From assembly GCF_037975245.1 (NCBI RefSeq), contig NC_092576.1, forward strand, positions 18,929,611 to 18,993,610: DNA of 64,000 nt, in the 5' to 3' direction. The notes beneath the pieces are model-generated. The model searched no databases, was not told the DNA's origin, and saw only the letters and a list, made by a program, of their open reading frames with translations. This document shows, in pieces, positions 15,190 through 26,995 of the stretch. The first letter of the stretch is position 1; every line of letters begins with the position of its first letter. This DNA is from Apostichopus japonicus. Taxonomy: Eukaryota > Echinodermata > Holothuroidea > Aspidochirotida > Stichopodidae. The position numbers were made by a program, and so were the translations under genes.

Positions 15190-16330
15190 TATTTGGGAAG
15201 TAGGTTAATGCTACACTGTATGTCAAGAGAAATTTTTTCGATCAATGGATCATTCTCTAGGTTGTTTTTATATAGTTTGGCATCAAATTCTACGAGTAGG
15301 GTGAATAAAGATTTTGTGTTTCCTGTGCGGATAACGCGAGAGGTAGCTATATATGATCGCTTCTCGGTCTTTTGGCTAAGATCATGCGTAGTATCTGTTC
15401 CCTTCGGGAATTGTGATGCACACATGACGATAATCACACAGTCACAGTCCCGATGCAAGGGGACTGGGGCTGAGAGCGGATCAGTCGTTTGGTTGTTTGG
15501 TTTTCGTGCCCAGGTTCTTTCCTGGGTGACTTTTTCTTAAAAAGTGTATATGATTTTTAGGGCAAGTCGATAAGCTGTGGTGTGGATTGTATTTAAAATT
15601 TGTTTTTGGGGGAAATGAAATGGTAAGCAATGAGATGCTTCCGTAACTGAGAATTGGTTTTACTTTGGATTTATCAATATTGATAGTGGTTTTCGGAGGG
15701 AAATTATACTTGTGTGAAAGGATTTGGATGTATTTAAGGTGGGACCAGCAGCGTCCTGCCATTCTATTACATTGTTGGTTAAAGGATAATTTACTATCAA
15801 AAGCGATACCGAGGAAGTTTGTATTGGAAGAGGCAGTGATTGGGTGTTAAAAGAATAATTCTGGAAATATGGTTACGGTATTTTGATCATTAAAGGAGAA
15901 ATTGACTAGGTTAGTTTTTGAGGGGTTTATTGTTATTCTCCATATCGAAAACCAGTTTACAAGATGTGTAATTGCTTTTTTTTCATATTTAATTCCGTTA
16001 TATGAATATTTCTACTGGTGCTCCAAATGGCTACATCCTCAGCGTACTGACTATAGTTGCAATTTGAGAGAGGGGATGTTTAGATCATTTACAAAAAGGG
16101 TGGGGAGGAAGGCGCTGAAAACAGCACCCTGAGGGGTGCCTGCACGAACTGTAATAGATTTTGGTTGTTGGCTTAGTAGTATATTTTTGTTTTGCGATCA
16201 CTAAGGAAAGAGGGAAGAAGGCTGATATAAAGTCTGGTGTAGGTGTTAACTTTGCTAAAAAAAAGTTCATACGTGAGATGCTCTTGATCAGACTACCCAA
16301 CCGTAAGACTCTTTCACTTGCAAAGAACAA
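15190..16330 (-). mobile_element. Dead non-LTR retrotransposon (RT half only)
   Basis: Read on the minus strand, this is the C-terminal half of a Jockey-like LINE reverse transcriptase. From high to low coordinate it gives a thumb-side segment (KLTPTPDFIS near 16255), the motif RAGTPQGAV near 16145, and the catalytic box near 16030. That box reads YAED where F/YADD is expected, so a catalytic aspartate is lost. Next come ITINPSKTNLVNF near 15920, FLGIAFDSKLSFN near 15790, RCWSHLKYIQ near 15750, YRLALKI near 15560 and KLYKNNLENDP near 15250. Stops and frameshifts occur throughout. The 5' part (endonuclease and start of RT) is absent, as is usual for 5'-truncated LINE copies. The protein continues on both sides of the U2-headed insert at 15356-15546, so that insert is younger. 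Confidence 0.75.
15356..15546 (+). ncRNA. U2 snRNA-headed retroposed insert
   Basis: Bases 15356-15400 match positions 1-45 of metazoan U2 snRNA at 42 of 45 positions by my count. The match includes the start ATCGCTTCTCGG and the branch-site-pairing core GTAGTATCT. At 15401 the match stops, so stem-loop II, the Sm site and the 3' domain of U2 are missing. The rest is unrelated but can fold: TTCCC/GGGAA at 15398-15410, CAGTCCC/GGGACTG at 15445-15466 and CCCAGG/CCTGGG at 15509-15526. The insert lies between two copies of TATATGAT (15350-15357 and 15547-15554), a possible target-site duplication. It splits the LINE reading frame between YRLALKI and YIATSRVI. It could be a U2-derived SINE, or a one-off chimera made by template switching. 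It is not a functional U2 gene. Confidence 0.7.
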
Positions 16331-16524
16331 CATATAATATCCACAATGTTGCCTCTGAGCATAATTGTTACTTGGCGCACATCAGTCTAGATAAAAAATA
16401 ATATACATGTTACGTGTTCGCCATGGCTTTAGTTGGTTTGGAAAATCTGGAAACCCTAAATATTTCAACAAATTAATTACATACCGATATATTCTTTCCA
16501 AGTTAATCATGACTTTGGTCTGCT

Positions 16525-18180
16525 GTGACTGCTGAATGTGCTGTAATTAACGGAGATAAACTATATACTGGACAGCATCTTAAAGTCGATTCTATCTGCA
16601 AGATGGCGTCACAGAAACTACGCAATATGGCGCTCAAAAACGCTTACAAGAAACAGAAAAGACTTACTGAAAGTATTGAACAGGGTAAGGAAAACCTCTC
16701 CCGGTAAATTACCGTTCAAACGCAAATGACTCATTTTAATTCCTTCCTATCCACAGCATACCTACTAAAACTCAACACACCAATGACAAAGAGATACCAC
16801 CCGGCCGCGCTATTTTTTCTGGTAGAGGTACCCTCACTGAGGATATTTCTGGCTTCATCGATAGCCATCTACAACCACTGATGGGAAACATACCGAATTT
16901 CGTCAAGGATACGACGGATTTTATTCGAAAACTATCCACCTTACCCACCAGACTCCCGGACCATAAATTTCTTGTCACACTCGACGTATCTGCTCTATAC
17001 ACTCATATTTCGCATGATGAGGGGGTGCAGGCATGCAAGAAATACGAGGGCAACCATCTCAACGCTGATGAGATCGCTCTACGCATGGACTTTATCCTAA
17101 GACACAAAGTGTTTGCGTTCATGGAAAACTTGTACATTCAGGCTCAGGGGGCAGCCATGGGGACAAAAGTGGCCCCATCGTTAGTTTATATATTAATTGC
17201 TGATTCTCGAACTTATAGTCTTCTACTACTCCTGTACCTATGTTGCATTGACGTAATCTTTGTTATTTGGTCTCATGGTGATCAGTCTCTCAATTCGTTT
17301 GTACATAACCTCAATCTGTTCCGACCTTCTATTAAATTAACCATGGAGAAATCAAAATCTCATGTTGCCGTCTGGACACTCTGGTCACTCTATCTAACGG
17401 TCGGATGAACACGTACGTAATTCTAAACCCACTGAACGTCGCACAAATCTCGACTTTCATAGTTTTCACCCACCTCATACTAAAGAGTCAATTGTCTTCA
17501 GCCAAATGCATCGCTACAAACGCATCTGTTCTGATCCCTTACAATTTCGTAGTCAATCAACCACCCTAAAATGTCACATTTTGATAGCAATTATCCCTCC
17601 CTTTTTTTTTATCGAAGAGAACCTTTAATACGGTCTGTAGAATTCCCAGGGAGCAAATCAACACAGGGAGGTGAAAGAGCATCGTTTTTCATTTGTCGTT
17701 ACGCACAGTGATCAGGTCGATCCAGTCATAAGGCTGGTCAAAAATGAATGGAACATGTTGGAATTGTGAGACAATATAGGTGTCATTTTTATTAAACATC
17801 CCCCCCCCCCCCGTAGTTGCTAGAAGACAACCTCCCAGCCTACGCAAAATCCATTTTAGGAGTCGTTTAACCTCCACCTCCACCCAGGCCCATACAACTG
17901 TGCACTCCCTTTGTGATATATCTTATAGCTTGTGTTCTCTGTCCTGATATACAATACATTGGCTAATCCTCCGCATGTTTTCGTTTACGGATTAATAATC
18001 ACAAAAGCTCAATCAGACTCAACAAAAACAGTTTTCCAGTGGCTAAACATTTTAATCTTCCACAACACAATATCGACTGTCTTAAGTTTGCCATAATCCT
18101 GAGTAATCTGTCTGACCATAATAAAAGAAACTTGAAGGAAGTCAAATTTTTCCTTAAGTACGTTCACACTGTCATGATCA
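16525..18180 (+). mobile_element. Dead Penelope-like element with RT and GIY-YIG remnants
   Basis: Plus-strand pieces read in Penelope order. A lysine-rich N-terminal segment (16525-16704, QKLRNMALKNAYKKQKR) comes first. Then come the RT motifs: FIDSHLQPL frame-shifted near 16855, MGNIPNFVKDTTDFIRKL at 16881, LVTLDVSALYTHI at 16972, and AAMGTKVAPS at 17151. The catalytic region reads CIDVIFVIW near 17246, where the family has IDD, so the second aspartate is valine. After more shifted pieces (about 17340-17880), YIG near 17955 and AKHFNLPQHNIDCLKF at 18039 match the GIY-YIG endonuclease end of such elements. Frameshifts and stops are frequent. No flanking repeats were identified. The copy is inactive. 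Confidence 0.75.
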
Positions 18181-18382
18181 CACTAGAAATATGGCTTTTA
18201 TTTCCGGGTTCAAGCACTTTGAGCAGTCTGGGAGCTTACGGTAGACTAACGGGATTTCATGTCACTCTTTTTACACCTAACGAAGGACCATGGTGTCCGA
18301 AAATGCGTGTAGCGTGTAGTTATATCTATTTTAAATATGGTGTTGGATTAAAGGGCTATACATGTTGTCCTTATATTTTCTA

Positions 18383-18383
<1 letters not shown>

Positions 18384-18475
<92 letters not shown>
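18384..18475. repeat. (TA)n microsatellite
   Basis: About 46 TA units, with one TG variant near the right end. It directly abuts the broken LINE reading frame at 18476, so the LINE ends at this repeat. Confidence 0.95.
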
Positions 18476-20690
18476 CTTCTGTCTCCCTTGTTCTTGTAGA
18501 GAGTGACTATGTTAGCGTCACGCATATCTTGAGGCACAGTCCCTTCCTCCCAGCACTGTAAGAGTAGTTGGTGCAGGTGGTGAATGAGTATCGTATTTTT
18601 TCCAACCTTTATGACTTCTGGCGGGATGCCATCCTTCCCTGTGGCTTTTCCACATGTCAGTGAGTCAATGGCTTGACATAGTTCATCTACAGAGGGTGGG
18701 TTGTCGAGTTCCTCCAGAGTTGGCAAGTGTACGGTGTTATGAATTGCCTCAATTGACACAGAGTTCTCTTTTGAGTACAGGACCTGGTAATGCTCTGCCC
18801 ATCGACTCATTTGTTTGCTCCTATCTGTTATTGTTTCCCCTTCTGCAGACTCCAAAGGAGCAACTTTGCGGCTGGTGGGTCCAAAGGCTTTCTTCATGCT
18901 ATCATAAATACCCCGAATGTCTCCATGATCGGCTGAAAGCTGGATGTTCTGACATAGGTTCTTCCAGTAGTTGTTAGCACAACGTCGGGCAGCTTATTGG
19001 GTATCTTTCCTAGCTTTACTAAGTTGGCAGAGATTGTGTCTAGAAGGCATGTTCTTGTAGAGGGTGAGTGCAATCCTTTTGGCCTCAATCCGTGGCTCAA
19101 ATTCTGCCATATTATGTTGAAACCAGTCTGGGGTTTGCTCCTCCTTTTTGCCGAAGGCTGTCAAAGCAGAGTTGTAGATAGCATTGCGGATGCGGTTCCA
19201 TCTCTCCTCAACACTGCCTGCTCGGTATTCTTGAAGGGCTTCTTCAATAGAGGTGTTGAAGTGCTCACTGAGGTGTGGTATAAATGTCTTTGCAGTGTTC
19301 AACCGAGGTTGACTGTTCTGCTTCGTTTTATAAATGTGGCGCTGCAGGAGTCTAACTTTGCTACAGACTAAAGAGTGGTCTGTATCGCAGTCAAGGCTGT
19401 GGTAGGCCCGTGTGTATAGAACACAATTTAGTGAAGGTCTTCGGGTCACAATGAGATCTAGCTGGTGCCAGTGTTGCGATCTGGGGTGTCGCCAAGAGAC
19501 CCTGTGTGCTGGCTTGACAGAGTAGAATGTGTTGGTGATGCAGAGGTTATGGTAGGAGAAAAATTCTACAAGTCTCTGTCCATTTTCATTTATCTTCCCT
19601 ACGCCAAAATTTCCCATGCACCGGGGACAGGAGTAATGGTCGGCGCTTACACGCGCATTAAAGTCACCAAGAAGGTAAAGATGTTCTGTGGCTGGAATGT
19701 CTCTAATGGTGTTGATGAACTCTTCATAGAACTGGTCTTTTGACTCTGATGAGGAAGGCAAGGTTGGGGCATAAACGCTGAAGATGTTTACAGGTCCTAC
19801 GGAAGTGGACAGGGAGAAACGGAGTATGCGGGCTGTGCCACTGACTTGAGGAGAGAGTTCTTAATCGCAAAGCCAACACCATGACTGCGTGGTTCCTCGG
19901 GCTCTAACCCCTGTCAGAAAAAAGGTGTAGTTTGCTTCCCTGAGGCAGCCATTTGAAGCAAGTCTTGTTTCCTGAAGTGCAGCGATGTCGACATTTAGTC
20001 TCTTCAGCTCTAGATCAATGATGGCCGTTTTCCTGGAATCATCAACTTTCTGTAGGTCCCTTGAGAGGCCAGGGCGCATTGTGCGAACATTACAGCTTGC
20101 AAGTCAAAATAAGGGCTTACTGTTTCTTTTTCTTTTTTGTTTGCCTGGTGCGAAGACTTACAGTCTGTTTTTCGGATTTTGTCCTACACTTCCAGCACCC
20201 TAGGAAGTTTGCAGTCTGTGGCGGGCCAGCACCTTATTGGCTGGGGGATGCCCAGCTTAAAGCGGGCGGTAGCTGACCAATGGAATGCGATGATCCCTCC
20301 CACTGACGAAGACAACCCGTAACGCCTGTACCTACGCGAATCGGTAGATGACTTATGACTCGTAACTGCTGTCTTCCGTATTGTTTTTGACGCTATTTTA
20401 GAGCGGCACTGAAGTAACCTCTCCAGAGTGCAAGCCTGGGCAAAGTTTAAGGGAATACTCGGCTGCCCAAGATGTCAGGATCCCCCTCTCGGCCTTACTG
20501 ATGTGGTCCAAAGGAGAGCAAAGCAGTACGTTTGGCAACAGCTTGGCTGCAGGATTTTGCCTGTAAGTTGACGAAAACACAGCTAACCGCCTCAAAGGGG
20601 TTCCGCTCCTTGATTTCCTGTTAGGGTATACTCCCTTAGGTGAATTGTCGACCAAGACTAGCGAGGTCCACCTACCCGCAGTAAAACTGA
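18476..20690 (-). mobile_element. 5' part of an APE-type LINE, truncated inside RT
   Basis: Minus strand. 20690-20080 looks like 5' untranslated sequence of the element. The protein starts at 20079 (MRPGLSRDLQKVDD) and reads VDIAALQETRLA, containing the endonuclease's metal-binding glutamate. A frameshift near 19900 follows. Then come NIFSVYAPTLP near 19780, LYLLGDFNARVSAD near 19680, HQLDLIVTRRP near 19460 and CDTDHSLV near 19385. Together these are the order of an apurinic-type endonuclease. After another shift near 18990 the RT N-terminus follows, with GKATGKDGIPPEVIK near 18640 and ANIVTLYKNKGDRS ending at 18476. There the frame runs into TA repeats, and fingers-palm, thumb and 3' end are lost. 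I recognise this as a LINE common in aquatic animals but do not fix the clade. Confidence 0.75.
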
Positions 20691-20732
20691 TATTATTTCA
20701 CCCATAATTGGGACCCTAAGCAGATACTCATA

Positions 20733-21684
20733 CCCCGGGTGCGAATATTTTTTTCCCAAACTGAACTGACACTGAAATTATTTCCTCCATTCTGATTGGT
20801 TATCAACGAGCACGTGATATACGTTACTTTTCAACATGGATCCTCCATAATCTGTCGATATCAGTATGATCAACACGAACAAATTCAAGATATTCACATT
20901 AGTAACTTTCCAGAACTTTTGGTTGGTATATATGAACGAAAGTATATAGTGAAGCAACTATTCCCAACTACTGCGCCCATTATAGGCAGTCCTCGATCGT
21001 TTGTTTACTCGCTTGTTGTATAGTATACAACACACTAAAACACAGTGCATTTGTAATTGTATACATGTAGCCGATGTACATATGTACGGGGTCTTTGTGT
21101 ACATTCGGGGTTGCGATACTTTTAGTTTTATAATCATAACTTCAAAATGTTTTCAGTCAATGAATCATGATAGGCCTAGTCGAATATACAATGGCCATGA
21201 AGACGCGCGAGCGAGTGTGTGTCAGCCATTGAGTGTACACAAACATGGCATTTGACGATATGTCTGTCTTTTGTCTCTACGTACGGAAACACAGATGTTT
21301 ACCGGCACCATTAGAAGTTCTTGTACATGGTGACCTAGTAGGCCTGCATTAACCGTATATACGTATTCGTATTAGTTCGAGATCTCAAATTCACTAATAT
21401 AGGCCCTACCGCCCTTACAGTGGCTCTTAATAACTGGAAGCCTCACATTGTATCTACATGTAGGCACACGTAGGCCTACAGACTTGAACTTAGCCTCTAT
21501 AAGGCATACACACGTATTTTTGACATGATGCGGCCCATGAGGATTGGTATGATCAACACTAACAGTGTCACATACATTCATTGATAAACGCAGACTACCA
21601 TTCCGTTTTTGATCAGCCAATCAGAATCGAGGAAATAATTTCAGTGTCAGTTCAGTTTGGGAAAAAAATATTCGCAGCCCGGGT
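20733..21684. mobile_element. Non-autonomous unit with ~70-bp terminal inverted repeats
   Basis: The left arm (20733-20803) is the near-perfect reverse complement of the right arm (21612-21684). Both contain GAAATTATTTCCTC or its complement, the CAGTGTCAGTTCAGTTTGGG block and an ATATTCGC end. The outer ends CCCGGG match with a one-base slip. The ~800 bp between the arms has no credible transposase frame. Arm length and unit size fit a MITE or deleted DNA transposon. I do not see a clear target-site duplication. The unit abuts the 5' end of the LINE at 18476-20690. Confidence 0.6.
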
Positions 21685-21791
21685 CAGGGCAATCCTGGGA
21701 GCAATAGTGGCTAAGGCGCGGCTCCGCGCTCCCCAGAACCTCAACTTTACCAAGTCAAGGCCCCACTACTGGATGTAGTTTAGAGTCATAC

Positions 21792-22775
<984 letters not shown>

Positions 22776-22779
22776 CTTT

Positions 22780-23450
22780 TGTTACGTGACCGTTCTCAGA
22801 CTTAATGTGGAGAACAGATCACGTGACATAAAAAGGAGAACACGCGGATGAAAGTATGTTTAAAGCATTTAATAAGCTATTTACATGGCAGAACAAAGTA
22901 TAAATATGAACATAATACATAACTATAGCTTCTTAATTCAATTAACGTCTTTCTGGACTTGGAGAACCGGGGGGAGAGTTTCTGCTTAATTCTTGAGTTA
23001 CCTTATAGTGCTAGGCGGATAGTGTCCAGGTTTGCTTTAGAAGTAGTTCGGCTGGATGTAGATAAAGTTCAGATAGAGCGACGCGAATCCATTAGAGTGA
23101 GTAGGTCGGAGTTCCGACAAAAGTATAGAGTTAAATATATACTGTGTTTAAAATGGGCACAGTAATCAATGCCAAGGAACCATCAGAGGTGTGGCAACCT
23201 CTGAACGGAACGAACGGAGAAAACGGAGAGGGCGCTCAATCGGGCGTCTGCGGCTTTTATCCCCGGAGTGTAAAGGAATGTTCCAGTAAGTTATGAATAT
23301 TCATGAAGTCCGCAGAAACACTTTGTTGGCGAGTTCCAGTTATGTAGAACGCGTGAGCGCATCTGGGATCGTAACAATCGGAAGACTCGGAGACTTGAAT
23401 GGTAACTTATATTACGAAATAGGGTAGATGAATAAGTGGGTTACATAACA
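22780..23450 (-). repeat. 3' LTR of the Gmr1-like element
   Basis: 671 bp beginning TGTTACGTGAC and ending TTACATAACA on the plus strand, so it has TG...CA ends. It matches the other LTR except at about six positions. These include ACGCGG/ACGAGG, GTATGT/GTAAGT, ATAATACAT/ATAACACAT, TAGCTTCT/TAGATTCT, TATAGAG/TATATAG and CTGCGGC/CTGTGGC (3' LTR first). On the minus strand this is the downstream LTR, next to the polypurine tract. Confidence 0.95.
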
Positions 23451-23463
23451 CTCTCCCTCCTCG
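23451..23463 (-). promoter_or_regulatory. Polypurine tract of the LTR element
   Basis: On the minus strand the sequence CGAGGAGGGAGAG sits directly against the 3' LTR. Purine-rich, immediately LTR-adjacent sequence is where plus-strand DNA synthesis is primed in LTR retroelements. Confidence 0.8.
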
Positions 23464-23557
23464 GGAAAAGGTTTGGTCCATAGAACAAAGCTTTAATACA
23501 ATGAAGATCCTTTTTTAAGGAATTACACATTGAAGAAGATAAATATTCGAATGCATT

Positions 23558-26500
23558 TTATGCTCTTGACAATACATCTGGAATGACATTTTCTTTTCCT
23601 TTAATGTGCTTAATACATAAATTATACTGTTGCCAAAATAAGCTCCATCGAATCAATCTTTGATTCTTGTTTCTCATCTTTTGCAAAAACGTTATTAGGA
23701 TTATGATCGGTTAGCACGATAATTGGAAATGAAGTAGTGCCTAAGTAAACATCAAAATGTTGAAGTCCTAACAACAAAGATAACGTTTCCTTCTCAATGG
23801 TGGAATAATTCTTTTGATGTGAATTGAACTTCTTAGAAAAATAACACACTGGGTGATCGACACCGTGATCATCGACTTGTAAGAGAACAGCGCCTACACC
23901 AAAATCACTTGCGTCTGTTGCTAACGTAAACTGCTTAGAAAAATTTGGAGCTCTTAAAACAGGGGAACTCCTAAAGATTGCCTTGATTTTATCAAAAGCA
24001 TTTTGACAACTCTCTGTCCAAACAAACTTTGTGCTCTTACTCAATAAATTCGTGAGCGGAGCAGCAACATCGGAAAAATTCCGACAAAATCTCCTATAGT
24101 ACCCAGCCATACCTAAAAATCGCATTAATTGCTTTTTCGTAGCTGGGACTGGATATTTGTCAATAGCCTCAACCTTGGCCTTGACGGGTTTTACCTCGCC
24201 TTGACCAACCACGTGACCTAGAAAAATAACATTTGCATGTGCAATCTCACTTTTGACAAGATTTACAGTAAGATTTGCCTCAGTTAACTTCTCAAAAAGT
24301 GATCTAATACGAGTTACATGCTCATACCACGAGTTGCTATACACAATAATGTCATCAATATAAACTTCACAATTTTCTAAACTGGCAGTTATATTGTTTA
24401 ACAAACGTTGGAATGTCGCTGGAGCGTTCTTCATTCCGAACGGCATTACTTTATATTGAAATAACCCATCGGGTGTAACGAATGCCGACACTCTCTTAGC
24501 TCGATCAGTGAGTGGTATTTCCCAGTACCCTTTTAGCAAGTCAAACTTCGTTACGAACCTTGCATTACCAATTCTATCAATACAATCATCCACTCTAGGG
24601 ATGGGGTATGAATCGGTCCGTGTAACGGTGTTTATTTTCCGATAATCGGTACAAAATCTAAAACTTCCGTCTGGTTTGGGAACCAAAATACATGGAGAAG
24701 ACCACTCACTGTCGCTAGGTTCAATAATATCATGTTTCAACATATACTGAATTTCATCACGCAGATGCTTAGATTTTACAGGATTCATTCTATATGGGTG
24801 TTGCTTAATTGACTTTGAATCACCCACATCAACATCGTGATACACTAGATTAGTCCTGGTCGGACTGTCTGAAAATAGATGTGAAAAATCTCGCAACAAT
24901 GAACCGATTTGCTCACTTTGAACAGTTGACAAATGGCATAACTTCTTATCAAGGTTTGACATTACATCAGAATTTTGCAATTTAATACACATTTCTGGAA
25001 CATTTTGACCTTCGACCTCATCTTCACAATCTACTTCAGAAGTAACAATTGATGACGTAATCTTGAAACTATTATCCTTAGAGTTTCTCTCGTAATATTT
25101 CTTAAGCATGTTAATATGACACAATCTCTTGGATTTACGTCTGTCCGGAGTCAAAACAATGTAATCAGTGTCACTCACTTTTTTTGTGAATAACATAAGG
25201 GCCAAAATATCGAGCATGCAATGGTGAATTAGGAACTGGCAAAAACACTAATACCTTGTTTCCAGGTGAAAATGATCTATCTACCGCACGTTTGTCATAT
25301 CTAAGTTTCATGCTATTTTGAACACTCTTTAGGTTTTCTCTGGCAATCTCACATGCTCTGTGAAGTCTGTACTTGAACTTACAGACATAATCAAGAATAT
25401 TCAGGTCTTCTGTCTCGCACATCCACTTTTCTTTCAACATTTTTAGTGGACCACGAACTCTGTGACCAAACACAAGCTCGAACGGGCTAAACCCTAATGA
25501 CTCTTGAATTGACTCTCGGGCAGCAAACATTAAGAAATGAACACCTTCATCCCAATCTTTTACATTTTCAAAACAATATGTCCTAATCATACTCTTCAAT
25601 GTTTGGTGGAATCTTTCCAACGCACCTTGGCTTTGTGGATGATAAGCGCTAGATGTAACTTGTCTAATATTCAACTGATACATAGCTTGTTGGAAAACTC
25701 TTGACATAAAATTTGAACCCTGATCGGATTGAACAGACTTTGGTAAACCAACCAAAGTAAAGAATTTAATCAAAACCTTACACACGGTCTTAGCCTTAAT
25801 ATCCCTAACAGGAATAGCTTCGGGGAACCTTGTCGATGCGCACATTATAGTAAGCATATACTGGTTACCAGATTTAGTTTTCGGTAGAGGACCGACGCAA
25901 TCTATGATCACTCTACTAAAAGGCTCTTCAAAAGCGGGAATTGGTTTAAGTGGTGCTGGTGGGATTGTTTGATTCGGTTTACCCACTAGTTGACATGTAT
26001 GACATGTTCTACAGAAATAAGAAACATCTTTCTTAAGATTTGGCCAAAAGAAGTGATTCAAAATACGATGGTATGTTTTGTTAACGCCAAGATGACCAGA
26101 AAAAGGCGTCTCATGTGCCAAACTTAATACATCAGACCTATAGACTTTAGGAACGACCACTTGGTGATAAACTCGCCACTCATCAAATGCGGATACATCT
26201 GGTGGTCTCCACTTTCTCATTAATATACCCTTTTTAAGGTAAAAACAAACCGGGACGTTTTCTGCTTCGTCTTCGGTGATTGCCTTGTCGCACAGCAAGG
26301 TTAGTTCAGGATCTTTTTCCTGCTCTAACAGGAGTTGTTCTCTTGACAGGGAATCAGAAGAGAACACCTCAAAAGGAACAGAGTTTGACTGTTCTGGGTT
26401 CACACCGTTTGGTAACGAACTTAGGGGACCCAAAGGAGGGTCGGGATCATTATAAAGGCGACCCAAAAAGGTATCAGCCAAATTAAATTCCGCTTGGGAA

Positions 26501-26995
26501 TTATGGAAAGCCTCTTTTGGAGGACATTTCTTAGGAGACTCCCTATGTTTGGAGTTAGTCTCGTTTGAAAAGGAAGAATGATCCGAATTTGAAACTTCTT
26601 GAAGTTTTTGAGACATAGCGCGAGTCACAGCACATGCAGGGAAGAGATTAGGAATTTCTTTCTGTAACTGCTCTGTGTTATCACAAGTGCTCGGCTTGTC
26701 AGTGACAATTGGATTGACTATTACTCTGCCACCTGCCAAATCATTGCCTAAGAGAAACTGCACCCCTTTTGCAGGAAGATATGGTCTAACACCCACCATA
26801 ACCATACCCGATACAATGTTTGATTGAAGATGGATGTTATGAACTGGCACAGGAATAGAAATACACCCCACCCCCCTGAAGCAATACATCTCCGCCAGCT
26901 GATGTTTGTTCAGACAGTGGCAATATGCCTTCCAATAGCAGAGATTGATCAGCACCCGTGTCCCGTAATACCCTAATTTTCACTGGCGGGAGATC
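23558..26995 (-). CDS. pol: Pol polyprotein (PR-IN-RT-RNase H), frameshifted
   Basis: This follows the TAG that ends gag, in the same frame. The protease active site VLRDTGADQSLLL lies near 26950, with LLGNDLAGG near 26740. After a linker the integrase has the HHCC zinc motif (SGHLG near 26095, CRTCHTC near 26000). It also has the DDE residues: IIDCVGP near 25905, SDQGSN near 25720 and GALERFH near 25620. The RT follows, with FDLLKGYWEIPL near 24530, the catalytic YIDDIIVYS near 24355 and FLGMAGYYRRF near 24100. RNase H begins at LATDASDFGVGAVLLQ near 23930. In the frame reached after the last shift, the protein ends with DVLSRA and a stop at 23558. All key catalytic residues are present. One extra base in each of the runs at 26871-26876, 25179-25185 and 23685-23689 breaks the frame, so as written it cannot make a full Pol. 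Confidence 0.93.

Noticed and set aside
15356-15400. A functional U2 snRNA gene
   Set aside because: Only the first 45 bases match. The Sm site, stem-loops II-IV and a snRNA promoter are absent.
19465-20322. Plus-strand open frames across 19-20.3 kb
   Set aside because: They are antisense shadows of the LINE endonuclease and its 5' untranslated region.
22959-23165. Open frame repeated at 28508-28714
   Set aside because: Both copies lie inside the two LTRs, antisense to the element. The similarity comes from LTR identity.
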